Source: Gracilimonas sp031580945
GTDB taxonomy: Bacteria > Bacteroidota > Rhodothermia > Balneolales > Balneolaceae
Assembly (NCBI GenBank): GCA_031580945.1
Contig: JAVLBT010000150.1
Location: forward strand, 1 to 7,367
Direction: 5' to 3'
Length of the DNA: 7,367 nt
The position numbers were made by a program, and so were the translations under genes. The notes under the pieces were generated by a model. The model was not told the DNA's origin. It did not search any database and worked only from the letters and a program-made list of their open reading frames with translations. Below are positions 1-5,616 of the stretch, piece by piece. Positions within the stretch are counted from its first letter, which is position 1, and each line of letters opens with the position of its first letter.

Positions 1-961
1 CATAGATAAATTCCACTTCTTTTTCTTCAATAGCATGTGGAGCATGATCAGTACAGATTGCATCAATTGTACCGTCAACAAGTCCTTCTACCATTGCATC
101 CACATCCTGTTGTGTTCGCAAAGGTGGGTGCATTTTAAAATTTGTATCAAAATGTTGCTTTTCGATCTCCTCATCGGTGAGGTCAAAATGGTGAGCACAT
201 ACCTCTGTTGTAATATTTATTCCTTTCTTTTTTGCCTGACGAACCAAGTCCACAGCATTTTTAGTACTAATATGTGCAACATGAATATGTCCGCCTGTAT
301 ACTCCGCAAGCATGATATCGCGAGCTATCATGACTTCCTCAGCAATTCCCGGTGTTCCGTCAAGTCCTAATCTTGTGGCTACTTTTCCTTCATTCATGTG
401 TCCGGGCCGAGATAAAGCCAGATCTTCCTCATGATTGATGATAGGTAATCCTAACATTGAAGAATACTCAAGCGCCACTCGCATAACTTGAGAATCATAT
501 ACCGGGTCACCATCATCACTAAAAGCAATTGCACCTCCTTCCTTTAGATCAGCCATTTCGGCAATAGACTTTCCTTTTCGTTCTTTGGTCACACAAGCAA
601 TCGGATATACATGAACAGGAAGTTTTTCCGCTTTTTGGATAATATATTCAACAACATCGCGGGTATGGATTGCTGGTTTCGTGTTCGGCATGCAAGCCAC
701 TGCAGTGAATCCGCCAAATGCTGCTGCATCGCACCCCGTTTTTATGGTTTCTTTGTGTTCAAAACCCGGTTCCCGAAGATGCACATGCATGTCCATCCAG
801 CCCGGGGAAACATAGGCCCCTTCAAAGTCATGAGTATCTTCAGATTCTTCTGTTTTTAGATCTTCTCCGATTTCTTTGATCACCCCATTTTGAATACGAA
901 GATCAACTGTTTCTGTACCATTATACACACTACTTACAGGCTTTACATTTTTAAGAAGCAT
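1..961 (-). CDS. pyrC: Dihydroorotase, 3' end cut by the window
   Basis: Catalyses reversible cyclisation of N-carbamoyl-aspartate to dihydroorotate, the third step of de novo pyrimidine synthesis, in the cytoplasm. The first 320 residues are visible; family members run to about 430, so roughly the last quarter is missing. Family landmarks appear in order: the metal-binding HxH in DMHVHLREPG (His59, His61), GGFTAVACMPNTKP (83-96), FSDDG (147-151, Asp150 a probable metal ligand), the INHEED block (His177), GHMNEGKVATRLGL (187-200), HVAHIST (His230), the TTEVCAHHF segment, FKMHPPLR, and TDHAPH with catalytic Asp305. FSDDG together with these spacings points to the class I (Bacillus/Aquifex PyrC-like) enzyme rather than the E. 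coli type. The start is the ATG at 961, which places the HxH at the usual distance from the N-terminus. No Shine-Dalgarno is seen. No residue looks defective in the visible part. Confidence 0.96.
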   Translation of the reverse strand, partial: MLLKNVKPVSSVYNGTETVDLRIQNGVIKEIGEDLKTEESEDTHDFEGAYVSPGWMDMHVHLREPGFEHKETIKTGCDAAAFGGFTAVACMPNTKPAIHTRDVVEYIIQKAEKLPVHVYPIACVTKERKGKSIAEMADLKEGGAIAFSDDGDPVYDSQVMRVALEYSSMLGLPIINHEEDLALSRPGHMNEGKVATRLGLDGTPGIAEEVMIARDIMLAEYTGGHIHVAHISTKNAVDLVRQAKKKGINITTEVCAHHFDLTDEEIEKQHFDTNFKMHPPLRTQQDVDAMVEGLVDGTIDAICTDHAPHAIEEKEVEFIY

Positions 962-993
962 AGGGGCAATTTTTTGGCTTATTTATTCGACTG

Positions 994-1027
994 TAAATAT
1001 ACCGCCTTTTGGTCCTAAACCACAAAA
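994..1027 (-). promoter_or_regulatory. Predicted Bacteroidota-type promoter of pyrC
   Basis: On the minus strand TTTTG (1027-1023) is followed after 21 nt by TATATTTA (1001-994). This fits the TTTG-N19-21-TAnnTTTG consensus known for the Bacteroidota housekeeping sigma factor, apart from the last base. Transcription would start near 987-990 and leave a leader of under 30 nt. That is too short for a PyrR-type attenuator, and none is visible. The match is by eye only; AT-rich DNA yields such matches by chance. Confidence 0.4.
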
Positions 1028-1059
1028 CAGTCTGAGATGTATTACCTCCCGATACTTCC

Positions 1060-1224
1060 CTAAGATTTTATAGAGGAGACAATGCAAGTGGAAAACCTAA
1101 ATGGTTTTTGATTTTCAGGAAGGTCCTCTAATTCTGTATTATTAGTTACAACATGTCCCATTTTAGTCATGATGTTTGATCGGAATGATGGATTCAGAAC
1201 TTCAATTACTGACTCTCTACACAT
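1060..1224 (-). CDS. Possible 54-residue ORF overlapping the end of the RHH gene
   Basis: An ATG at 1224 lies inside the last codons of the ribbon-helix-helix gene in another frame and overlaps it by 19 nt. It opens a 54-codon frame ending in TAG at 1060-1062. The product begins MCRESVIEVLNPSFRSN and ends CIVSSIKS. It is hydrophilic, has no membrane segment and resembles no family I know. The overlap style matches the MerC/RHH overlap just upstream, which favours a third cistron. It could equally be chance, or a former C-terminal extension of the RHH protein: the overlapping frame reads on past the second CxxC without a stop. No ribosome binding site is visible. Low confidence. Confidence 0.3.
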   Translation of the reverse strand: MCRESVIEVLNPSFRSNIMTKMGHVVTNNTELEDLPENQKPFRFSTCIVSSIKS

Positions 1225-1535
1225 TCTGAACATTCAACCCATTCTTCCTTAGGGATATGACTGATAGCCGCAGGACTATTTCCCTTTTCAAAAACTGGTT
1301 TGAAAACAATATTACCTTCTTCATTCTCAGCTCCGCAGGTATGACAGCTAACATTGTGGTCTGTCCTGCTCATAGTATAACCGGTAATCACCCAGCCATC
1401 GTGCCCCTGATGAGCAGCCAAACTCTCGAGTGCAGCTCGCACGGTTTGAGATTTATTTCCCTTATAAAATTTACCCGCCAGCTTATTCAATAATTCAACG
1501 GTTGCATCATCTAAAGTGAAATTAAGACGTTTCAT
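1206..1535 (-). CDS. Small ribbon-helix-helix protein with zinc-ribbon-like C-terminal half
   Basis: A 109-residue protein. Residues 1-42 (MKRLNFTLDDATVELLNKLA...GNKSQTVRAALESLA) have the CopG/Arc-type ribbon-helix-helix pattern: a short beta strand, then two helices joined by a polar turn. This usually forms a dimeric DNA-binding fold. The second half has CHTC (Cys64, Cys67) and CSEC (Cys102, Cys105), with His60, His65 and His93 nearby, a spacing suited to one zinc-ribbon-like metal site. It is therefore probably a metal-responsive or metal-stabilised transcription factor. NikR is a known precedent for RHH plus a metal domain, but the C-terminal half here does not look like NikR. Its ATG at 1535 overlaps the end of the upstream MerC-like gene by 14 nt, implying co-transcription and translational coupling. 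It is a good candidate for the autoregulator of that unit, though this is inference. An antitoxin role is possible but no toxin gene lies beside it. Confidence 0.78.
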   Translation of the reverse strand: MKRLNFTLDDATVELLNKLAGKFYKGNKSQTVRAALESLAAHQGHDGWVITGYTMSRTDHNVSCHTCGAENEEGNIVFKPVFEKGNSPAAISHIPKEEWVECSECVESQ

Positions 1536-1977
1536 GAGGCTGATCTTTATTAAATAAAGTTTCTTCTAAAGGATGATGGTGATGTGATGTGTTACTACAT
1601 GTTTGATGATGCCGATAATTATGCCAATGCCCAGTGATCAAAAATATACTTCCAATCAAGGTTGCAATAGTCTCAAAAATATGGCCCAATATATAATGAC
1701 CCAGCAACCATCCTGCTATGATGAGTATAAAACCGGTGGTTAACAGGGTAACTATTCGTTTGTTAAAGTGACTCCGCCTTACGGCATAAAAGATCGTTGG
1801 GGCAATCAGTAGGGCAAAAACAGGATGCAACCAATGTTCAACAGCAAGGGCAAATGGACTCAGGGGCAAGACTGCAATAATAACCGGAATAAATAAACAA
1901 TGAATAGCACATAATGCGGATAGGCTCAAACCCAGTTTATCCCAGATATTTGTGATTGAAATATTTTTTTCTGACAA
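1522..1977 (-). CDS. MerC-like inner-membrane protein with His-rich tail (putative metal transporter)
   Basis: A 151-residue hydrophobic protein with about four membrane segments (roughly 15-39, 47-67, 75-97 and 98-116). The first helix carries Cys23-Ala-Ile-His26-Cys27 within DKLGLSLSALCAIHCL, the hallmark of MerC-domain proteins. True MerC moves Hg(II) inward, but distant relatives in marine bacteria lack the other mer genes, and none is seen here. The cytoplasmic-looking tail is rich in potential ligands (HWH at 117-119, His123-His124, Cys127, four His at 132-135), which points to a soft or borderline metal such as zinc, copper or nickel. The only start that keeps the first helix whole is TTG at 1977: an in-frame TAA lies four codons upstream and there is no in-frame ATG before the CxxHC helix. 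It is the first gene of a unit with the overlapping RHH gene, driven from the palindrome-bearing promoter upstream. Substrate and direction of transport are unknown. Confidence 0.8.
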   Translation of the reverse strand: MSEKNISITNIWDKLGLSLSALCAIHCLFIPVIIAVLPLSPFALAVEHWLHPVFALLIAPTIFYAVRRSHFNKRIVTLLTTGFILIIAGWLLGHYILGHIFETIATLIGSIFLITGHWHNYRHHQTCSNTSHHHHPLEETLFNKDQPHETS

Positions 1978-2001
1978 TTTTTTTACTTAGGTGTGAATTA
2001 A

Positions 2002-2023
2002 AGTGTGTATAAATATACACACT
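2002..2023. promoter_or_regulatory. Perfect 22-bp palindrome, probable repressor operator
   Basis: Arm AGTGTGTATA (2002-2011) is followed by AA (2012-2013) and then the exact reverse complement TATACACACT (2014-2023): ten perfectly paired positions on each side. It sits about 25 nt upstream of the MerC-like gene and fully covers the predicted -7 promoter element, a typical repressor position. Size and symmetry suit a dimer of a winged-helix metal sensor (Fur/Zur or ArsR class) or a tetrameric RHH complex. The RHH protein of the same operon is the nearest candidate. The sequence does not exactly match any operator consensus I know. Confidence 0.65.
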
Positions 2024-2041
2024 AATTGAACACTTTTGCAA
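2010..2041 (-). promoter_or_regulatory. Predicted promoter of the MerC-like/RHH operon
   Basis: On the minus strand TTG (2041-2039), then 21 nt, then TATATTTA (2017-2010). This is the same spacing and the same -7 octamer as the pyrC promoter prediction. Transcription would start near 2003-2006, giving a leader of about 26-29 nt before the TTG start codon at 1977. The -7 element lies in the centre of the 22-bp palindrome. Confidence 0.5.
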
Positions 2042-2098
2042 TTTTGTTTTTTTGAAGGTTCAGCTTCATTAAGGTGCAGACATTCTCTTTTTTTTATG

Positions 2099-2140
2099 CG
2101 AAGGATTTAATTACTTCGTTTGCTTAAAGGAGGAAATCTT
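2099..2140. repeat. REP-like repeat, left copy (degenerate palindrome)
   Basis: Contains CGAAGGATTTAATTACTTCG (2099-2118), an imperfect palindrome with outer arms CGAAG/CTTCG, followed by TTAAAGGAGGAAATCTT. The same layout recurs in the same orientation at 2656-2697: GGATTTAA core, CTTCGTT, then TTAAAGGA and a purine-rich tail. The copy begins just past, and slightly overlaps, the 3' end of the decayed transposase. It is probably the transposase's cognate REP-like sequence or element end. Confidence 0.6.
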
Positions 2141-2555
2141 ATTCGTTGGAAAGTAATTTTATCTCTTCCTCATATGATATGTTGGCATGATATTGTTCTT
2201 GTTTATGAATATATTTTTTAACCGCCATCAACCCATCATGGTTTACCGAAAACACTCCATATCCTTCCTAACACTTAAATTTTCTACTCGGGAAGTGATG
2301 ATCATTCACCCATTTCGAGGAAGCTCCTTTTATGAGTTTCATTGTTTTTGCAAGAGACAACGTGGTAGGAAGTTTAAGTGATGCATACATATGATCCGGC
2401 ATTCCATTTACCATATCTATTTGAATTCCCCATCGGGTTCCTTGCTTCTTTATGAAACCATTTAACTCGCTTCGAAAGTATCGTTTTATCAGCGGTTCCC
2501 GATATTTTGTACCTCACACTGCATGTACCCAAACCTGATTATACGTTTTCCCCAT
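2139..2555 (-). pseudogene. Decayed IS200-like (Y1/HUH, REP-associated type) transposase
   Basis: Read on the minus strand from ATG at 2555 to TAA at 2139-2141, one frame gives 139 codons with two internal stops: TGA at codon 14 (2514-2516), where relatives have Trp in the VW.TK.R.P block, and TAG at codon 96 (2268-2270), just before EGYGVFS. Family landmarks remain: MGKTYNQVWVHAV, TKYREPLIK, VNGMPDHM, LSLAKTMKLIKGASSKWVN and YIHKQEQYH. These are the Y1 transposase features of IS200/REP-associated enzymes, single-strand nucleases using an HUH motif and one tyrosine. The HUH motif here is His55-Met-Tyr57, so the second metal-binding His is gone. The probable nucleophile Tyr115 and partner Gln119 are kept. 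Length is near the family norm of about 140-150 and there are no frameshifts, so decay seems recent or slow. The product would be inactive. Confidence 0.85.
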
Positions 2556-2655
2556 ACGATTCGATTTTTTATTATTTATATGTAAGAATACTTTAAACCC
2601 AACTCCTTACGCTTTTTTTATAAATTTTTAAGCCTCAGCTACTCCATTTCTTAAA

Positions 2656-2697
2656 CGTAGGATTTAAATCCTTCGTTATTTTAAAGGATGAATCTCT
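2656..2697. repeat. REP-like repeat, right copy (14-bp perfect palindrome core)
   Basis: AGGATTTAAATCCT (2659-2672) is a perfect palindrome; a mismatched pair and then CG/CG extend it to 2656-2675. It is followed by TTATTTTAAAGGATGAATCTCT. It is a direct-oriented copy of 2099-2140 and bounds the transposase pseudogene on its upstream side, about 100 nt from the transposase start. I see nothing else of note between 2556 and 2808 apart from a 13-codon frame at 2775-2816 that runs into the xseA start. Confidence 0.6.
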
Positions 2698-2808
2698 TTT
2701 CATTCCCTATTCATAATCATGCATTCTGAAGACGGTCTTTTTGCCCTGCGAACGAATTCAAACCTTCTTACATTATGATAAATCACAATTCTGATCCCGA
2801 CCTAAAAA

Positions 2809-4008
2809 ATGTCTAAAAACCAAATCCCATTTCTTTTTGATATTCCTACAGTCTCTCAGCTTACGGATCAGATCAAAAACCTGTTGGAACAAAACTTTGT
2901 AGATATTTTAGTTGAAGGCGAAACCAGTAACGTCAATCGAAGCCGCAACGGGCATTTCTATTTCACTTTAAAAGATGCCGACGCATCTCTGCCTTGCGTT
3001 ATTTGGCGAAGTACAGCCCAGCGATTGGATATTGACCTTACCGATGGCCAAAATATAGTAGTTGGAGGAGATCTCCAGGTTTATCCACCGCATGGGCGCT
3101 ACCAAATGATCGTTTCTTTGGTGCAGCAAGCCGGTATAGGGAAATTGCAGCAGGCGTATGAGAAGCTTAAAGCAAAACTTAAAGCAGAAGGACTCTTTGA
3201 AGATCATCACAAAAGGTCCATTCCCAAGTTTCCGGAAAATATTGGAGTAGTTACTTCTGCAACCGGAGCAGCTTTTCAGGATATCCGTTCTACGATAGAA
3301 AAACGATGGCCATTAGCCACCATTTCATTATACCATGCATCCGTGCAGGGGGTAAATGCAGCACCAGAGATTGTAAAAGGCATTGAATACTTCTCTTCCA
3401 GAAGGAATGTGGATGTCCTGATCATTGGCCGTGGCGGAGGTTCTTTGGAAGATCTTTGGGCGTTTAACGAAGAAGCTGTAGCAAGAGCGGTTTTTAAGAG
3501 TGAAGTGCCCACCATTAGCGCTGTGGGACATGAAGTGGATTTCTCCATTTCAGATTTTGTAGCTGACAGCCGCGCTGCAACACCGACTCAGGCGGCAGTA
3601 ATGGCGGTTCCTGATATTAATGAAATTCGATTTTTAGTAGAAGAACATACCCGAAAATTAGAAACACATACCTCGGGTGCGATTGAACTGTATAAAGACA
3701 AGGTCTCTAACCTTGCAAAATCGTATGCGCTACAAGTAGTGAAGCAGAAGATCGAATCCGCTCATTCCAAAGTAAACAGATTACAGGAACATTTGACTCA
3801 TCGCAGCTCAAACTTGATTCGTAATCATAAAGATAGGCTCACGGAACTGAATCACATTCTGGATATGAAAAACCCTAATGAACCGCTTAAAAAGGGTTTT
3901 ACCCGGGTTTGGCAGGACGGAAAATGGATCCGTAATTCAGGAGCTTTCCAAAAAGAGAATACTTTTGATATTGAGTGGGATGATAAAAAAATCAGCTTGA
4001 ATAAATAG
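2809..4008 (+). CDS. xseA: Exodeoxyribonuclease VII large subunit
   Basis: Catalytic subunit of exonuclease VII, which degrades single-stranded DNA from both ends to oligonucleotides in repair and recombination. The 399 residues follow the family plan. An N-terminal OB fold (about 10-105) includes VEGETSN...RNGHFYFTLKD. The catalytic domain (about 120-310) has GVVTSATGAAFQDI (146-159), GRGGGSLEDLWAFNEE (207-222) and PTISAVGHEVDFSISDFVAD (234-253), followed by RAATPTQAAV. A charged helical stretch (about 275-350) should bind small subunits. A short C-terminal beta region (NEPLKKGFTRVW...) closes it. It is somewhat shorter than E. coli XseA (456), mainly in the helical stretch. No xseB, the small subunit normally needed for activity, follows: the next 264 nt are non-coding. 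The ATG at 2809 starts just ahead of the conserved IPTVSQLTDQIKNLLE; no Shine-Dalgarno is visible, and the overlapping upstream ATG is out of frame. Confidence 0.96.
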   Translation: MSKNQIPFLFDIPTVSQLTDQIKNLLEQNFVDILVEGETSNVNRSRNGHFYFTLKDADASLPCVIWRSTAQRLDIDLTDGQNIVVGGDLQVYPPHGRYQMIVSLVQQAGIGKLQQAYEKLKAKLKAEGLFEDHHKRSIPKFPENIGVVTSATGAAFQDIRSTIEKRWPLATISLYHASVQGVNAAPEIVKGIEYFSSRRNVDVLIIGRGGGSLEDLWAFNEEAVARAVFKSEVPTISAVGHEVDFSISDFVADSRAATPTQAAVMAVPDINEIRFLVEEHTRKLETHTSGAIELYKDKVSNLAKSYALQVVKQKIESAHSKVNRLQEHLTHRSSNLIRNHKDRLTELNHILDMKNPNEPLKKGFTRVWQDGKWIRNSGAFQKENTFDIEWDDKKISLNK

Positions 4009-4185
4009 GTTTGATCTGAGCTGTTAAGACGATTCTTCATCATCCGATAAATCAGCTTTTTAAACTTGGTTTCTTATTTCATGGTACTGAATTAAAGTGC
4101 CCGATTTTTGTTTAACACCTATCTTCATTTGCAAATACTCTTTTTTTGAACATATTGGAACGCTTATTAAAGTTATTCCGTAATT

Positions 4186-4202
4186 AAGTATAGTTTATAC
4201 TT
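4186..4202. promoter_or_regulatory. Palindrome at the porin promoter, possible operator
   Basis: AAGTATA (4186-4192), GTT, then TATACTT (4196-4202): perfect 7-bp arms with a 3-nt centre. The right arm runs into the TTG taken as the -33 element of the porin promoter. That position would suit a repressor blocking polymerase, or an activator touching it. It shares the GTATA/TATAC half-site core with the 2002-2023 palindrome, but the centre spacing differs, so the same regulator is not assumed. Confidence 0.4.
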
Positions 4203-4231
4203 GTCGCTATTCCGACATATTGTTAGATTTA
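4201..4231 (+). promoter_or_regulatory. Predicted promoter of the first porin gene
   Basis: TTG (4201-4203), 20 nt, then TAGATTTA (4224-4231) fits the Bacteroidota TTG-N19-21-TAnnTTTG pattern except for the last base. It also reads as TTGTCG-N17-TAGATT in sigma70 terms. The leader to the ATG at 4273 would be about 35-40 nt, AT-rich and without a Shine-Dalgarno. The rest of the 4009-4185 gap shows no gene and no convincing terminator for xseA. Confidence 0.45.
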
Positions 4232-4272
4232 TAATAATAAACAACATAAACATTAACTTTAACGAATAACCA

Positions 4273-5337
4273 ATGTATTCACGGATAGGTATTACTCTGG
4301 TATCAGTATTTCTGTTAGTTACTACATTAAGCGCTCAAGACAATGGAAAGGTCGATTATTCAGGAAACTTGAGGTTAGCTTATGTGAGTTCCACTGATGA
4401 CGCTATAAATCATTTTGAGGGCACTACTTTCTTAAGAATCCGACTTGGAGCTTTTTATACATTTAATGCGAATAATGGATTTAAAGCTCGGCTTGCTACT
4501 ACGCAGTCATCAAAGTTACCAAAACCAAAATTTACTGTTTTAGCTGATGGTGGTGGCTTGAATCGAGGTAGTATTTCTTTTGATGAATTTTATTATCAGT
4601 TCCAGAATGATGTTACACAGATAAAAGCCGGTCGTTTTCGATACTATCCTAAAATTTTGTCGAATGCTGAAAGAAGCCATTTTCGTTTCATGAGTAATAA
4701 TGTAAATGTACACTGGTTAGATGGTGTATACATTAAAAGAGATTTGAATGAAGAATGGTTTACAGAACTGGTTGGTGAATATCAGCCTCGAAATCAAACC
4801 TCTGTTCCCTACCGTGGAAACTTAAATTTTGGTAATAATGAACATAATTTTGCCTCTTATCTTGGGGTTGACAACCGTACTCGTGATAAAAACAATATCA
4901 TCCAGAAGGGATTTGGACTTTTTGTAGCCCCTGATGCTTACTTAAAATCAGGTAGTTACAGTACGTATTTAGCCGTAATGAGCCGCATGGTATATGATTT
5001 ACCCAGACCGGATATTTTGAAAGGTGGCAGTTTTAGGATTGCTGCAGAGGTTGGGCAAAATTTAAATTCTCCTTTTGAAAATGGAACTAATGCTGTTATT
5101 TCTTTTGGTGTCAATGGTTTTGCTGAGAAGCATCGGCTTATGGCGGAATTCGCTAAAACAGATGCTGAATGGTTAACTCCAAACGTTTATGTACCTAATG
5201 CGGACGAATTAGAGTTTAGATATCACTTTATTATGTCAGATAACATGAAAATTGAAGCCCGATATAGAATACGTGACTATCGTACAAATAGAGCAACAAA
5301 TTATAATTTCTTTGCTCGCTTTACGTACTCATTCTAA
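4273..5337 (+). CDS. Porin-like outer membrane beta-barrel protein
   Basis: A 354-residue exported protein. MYSRIGITLVSVFLLVTTLSA is a signal peptide with likely cleavage after Ala21, before Gln22. The mature part alternates aromatic and hydrophobic residues with polar ones in short strand-like runs (YSGNLRLAYV, FLRIRLGAFYTF, EFYYQF, TQIKAGRFRYYP, LEFRYHFI, KIEARYRIRDY). It ends in NYNFFARFTYSF; a terminal Phe with alternating aromatics is the signal read by the BAM machinery. The ADGGGLNRGSISFDEFYYQF, NNVNVHWLDG and KGGSFRIAAEVGQN blocks are shared with the paralogue at 6499. Architecture suggests a general or anion porin, but I cannot assign a substrate or a named family. It has its own promoter and its own intrinsic terminator, so it is probably monocistronic. 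The start is the only ATG that gives a complete signal peptide. Confidence 0.85.
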   Translation: MYSRIGITLVSVFLLVTTLSAQDNGKVDYSGNLRLAYVSSTDDAINHFEGTTFLRIRLGAFYTFNANNGFKARLATTQSSKLPKPKFTVLADGGGLNRGSISFDEFYYQFQNDVTQIKAGRFRYYPKILSNAERSHFRFMSNNVNVHWLDGVYIKRDLNEEWFTELVGEYQPRNQTSVPYRGNLNFGNNEHNFASYLGVDNRTRDKNNIIQKGFGLFVAPDAYLKSGSYSTYLAVMSRMVYDLPRPDILKGGSFRIAAEVGQNLNSPFENGTNAVISFGVNGFAEKHRLMAEFAKTDAEWLTPNVYVPNADELEFRYHFIMSDNMKIEARYRIRDYRTNRATNYNFFARFTYSF

Positions 5338-5363
5338 ATACTGCATGTAACCTGTTTTTACAC

Positions 5364-5398
5364 AAACCGAGAAGGTTAATCTTCTCGGTTTTTTTTTT
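5364..5398 (+). terminator. Strong rho-independent terminator of the first porin gene
   Basis: AAACCGAGAAG (5364-5374), a 6-nt loop GTTAAT, then CTTCTCGGTTT (5381-5391): an 11-bp perfect stem running directly into an uninterrupted T run to 5398. It lies 27 nt after the porin stop codon. The minus strand has no matching T run on the far side, so it acts in the plus direction only. Confidence 0.93.
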
Positions 5399-5616
5399 GC
5401 TCAACTAAGTTATCGGATACGTAGGAATTATTGTTATTCCATATTCTCTTCACAACCATGCAAAAGATGATAAAGGATATATTTATCTTCAGGATTTGCA
5501 AATGTTGTAATCATAGTATTACCTGGGGCCCATCAACATATTAAGAAATTAACGGTCCCTTCTTCATCAATTCTTTATCTGGGCGAGCTATTCTTCTGAA
5601 AAAATTAGGAGGATGT
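5399..5616. other. Intergenic region ahead of the GNAT/YoaP gene
   Basis: No convincing gene. Two very short frames occupy the same codon phase on opposite strands: minus 5434-5514 (26 residues, starting MITTFANPEDKYILYHLL) and plus 5458-5544 (28 residues). Neither has a ribosome binding site and both are probably chance or a remnant. ATTTGCAAAT (5494-5503) is a small perfect palindrome. No promoter with good spacing was found, although one must lie here because the terminator at 5364-5398 isolates the downstream gene. Confidence 0.4.
5607..5612 (+). promoter_or_regulatory. AGGAGG ribosome binding site that decides the GNAT/YoaP start
   Basis: A full AGGAGG lies 4 nt before the ATG at 5617. 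An ATG at 5613 touches it directly and is in another frame, so 5617 is the better start. The spacing is a little short. It is unusual here because the other genes in the window show no Shine-Dalgarno. Confidence 0.6.

Noticed and set aside
35..859. Plus-strand frames of 111 and 82 residues inside pyrC
   Set aside because: They are shadows of the minus-strand dihydroorotase, whose motifs run through the whole stretch.
1257..1493. 78-residue plus-strand frame
   Set aside because: Antisense to the RHH/zinc-ribbon-like gene, whose cysteine pairs and overlap with the MerC-like gene make it the real one.
2053..2068. TGAAG/CTTCA hairpin near a T-rich stretch, considered as a terminator
   Set aside because: The stem is only 5 bp and the T run does not follow directly.
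2187..2381. 64-residue plus-strand frame
   Set aside because: It lies antisense to the transposase pseudogene, whose minus-strand translation matches a known family; the plus-strand product resembles nothing and has no ribosome binding site.
2968..4043. Minus-strand frames within and just past xseA
   Set aside because: They are antisense to conserved exonuclease VII motifs and have no recognisable sequence of their own.
4009..4060. Possible terminator after xseA (AGCTG ... CAGCTTTTT)
   Set aside because: The arms are 5 bp with a loop of about 30 nt, too weak to call.
2002..4202. The two promoter palindromes (2002-2023 and 4186-4202) as sites of one regulator
   Set aside because: They share a GTATA/TATAC core, but the centre spacing (2 versus 3 nt) and flanking bases differ.
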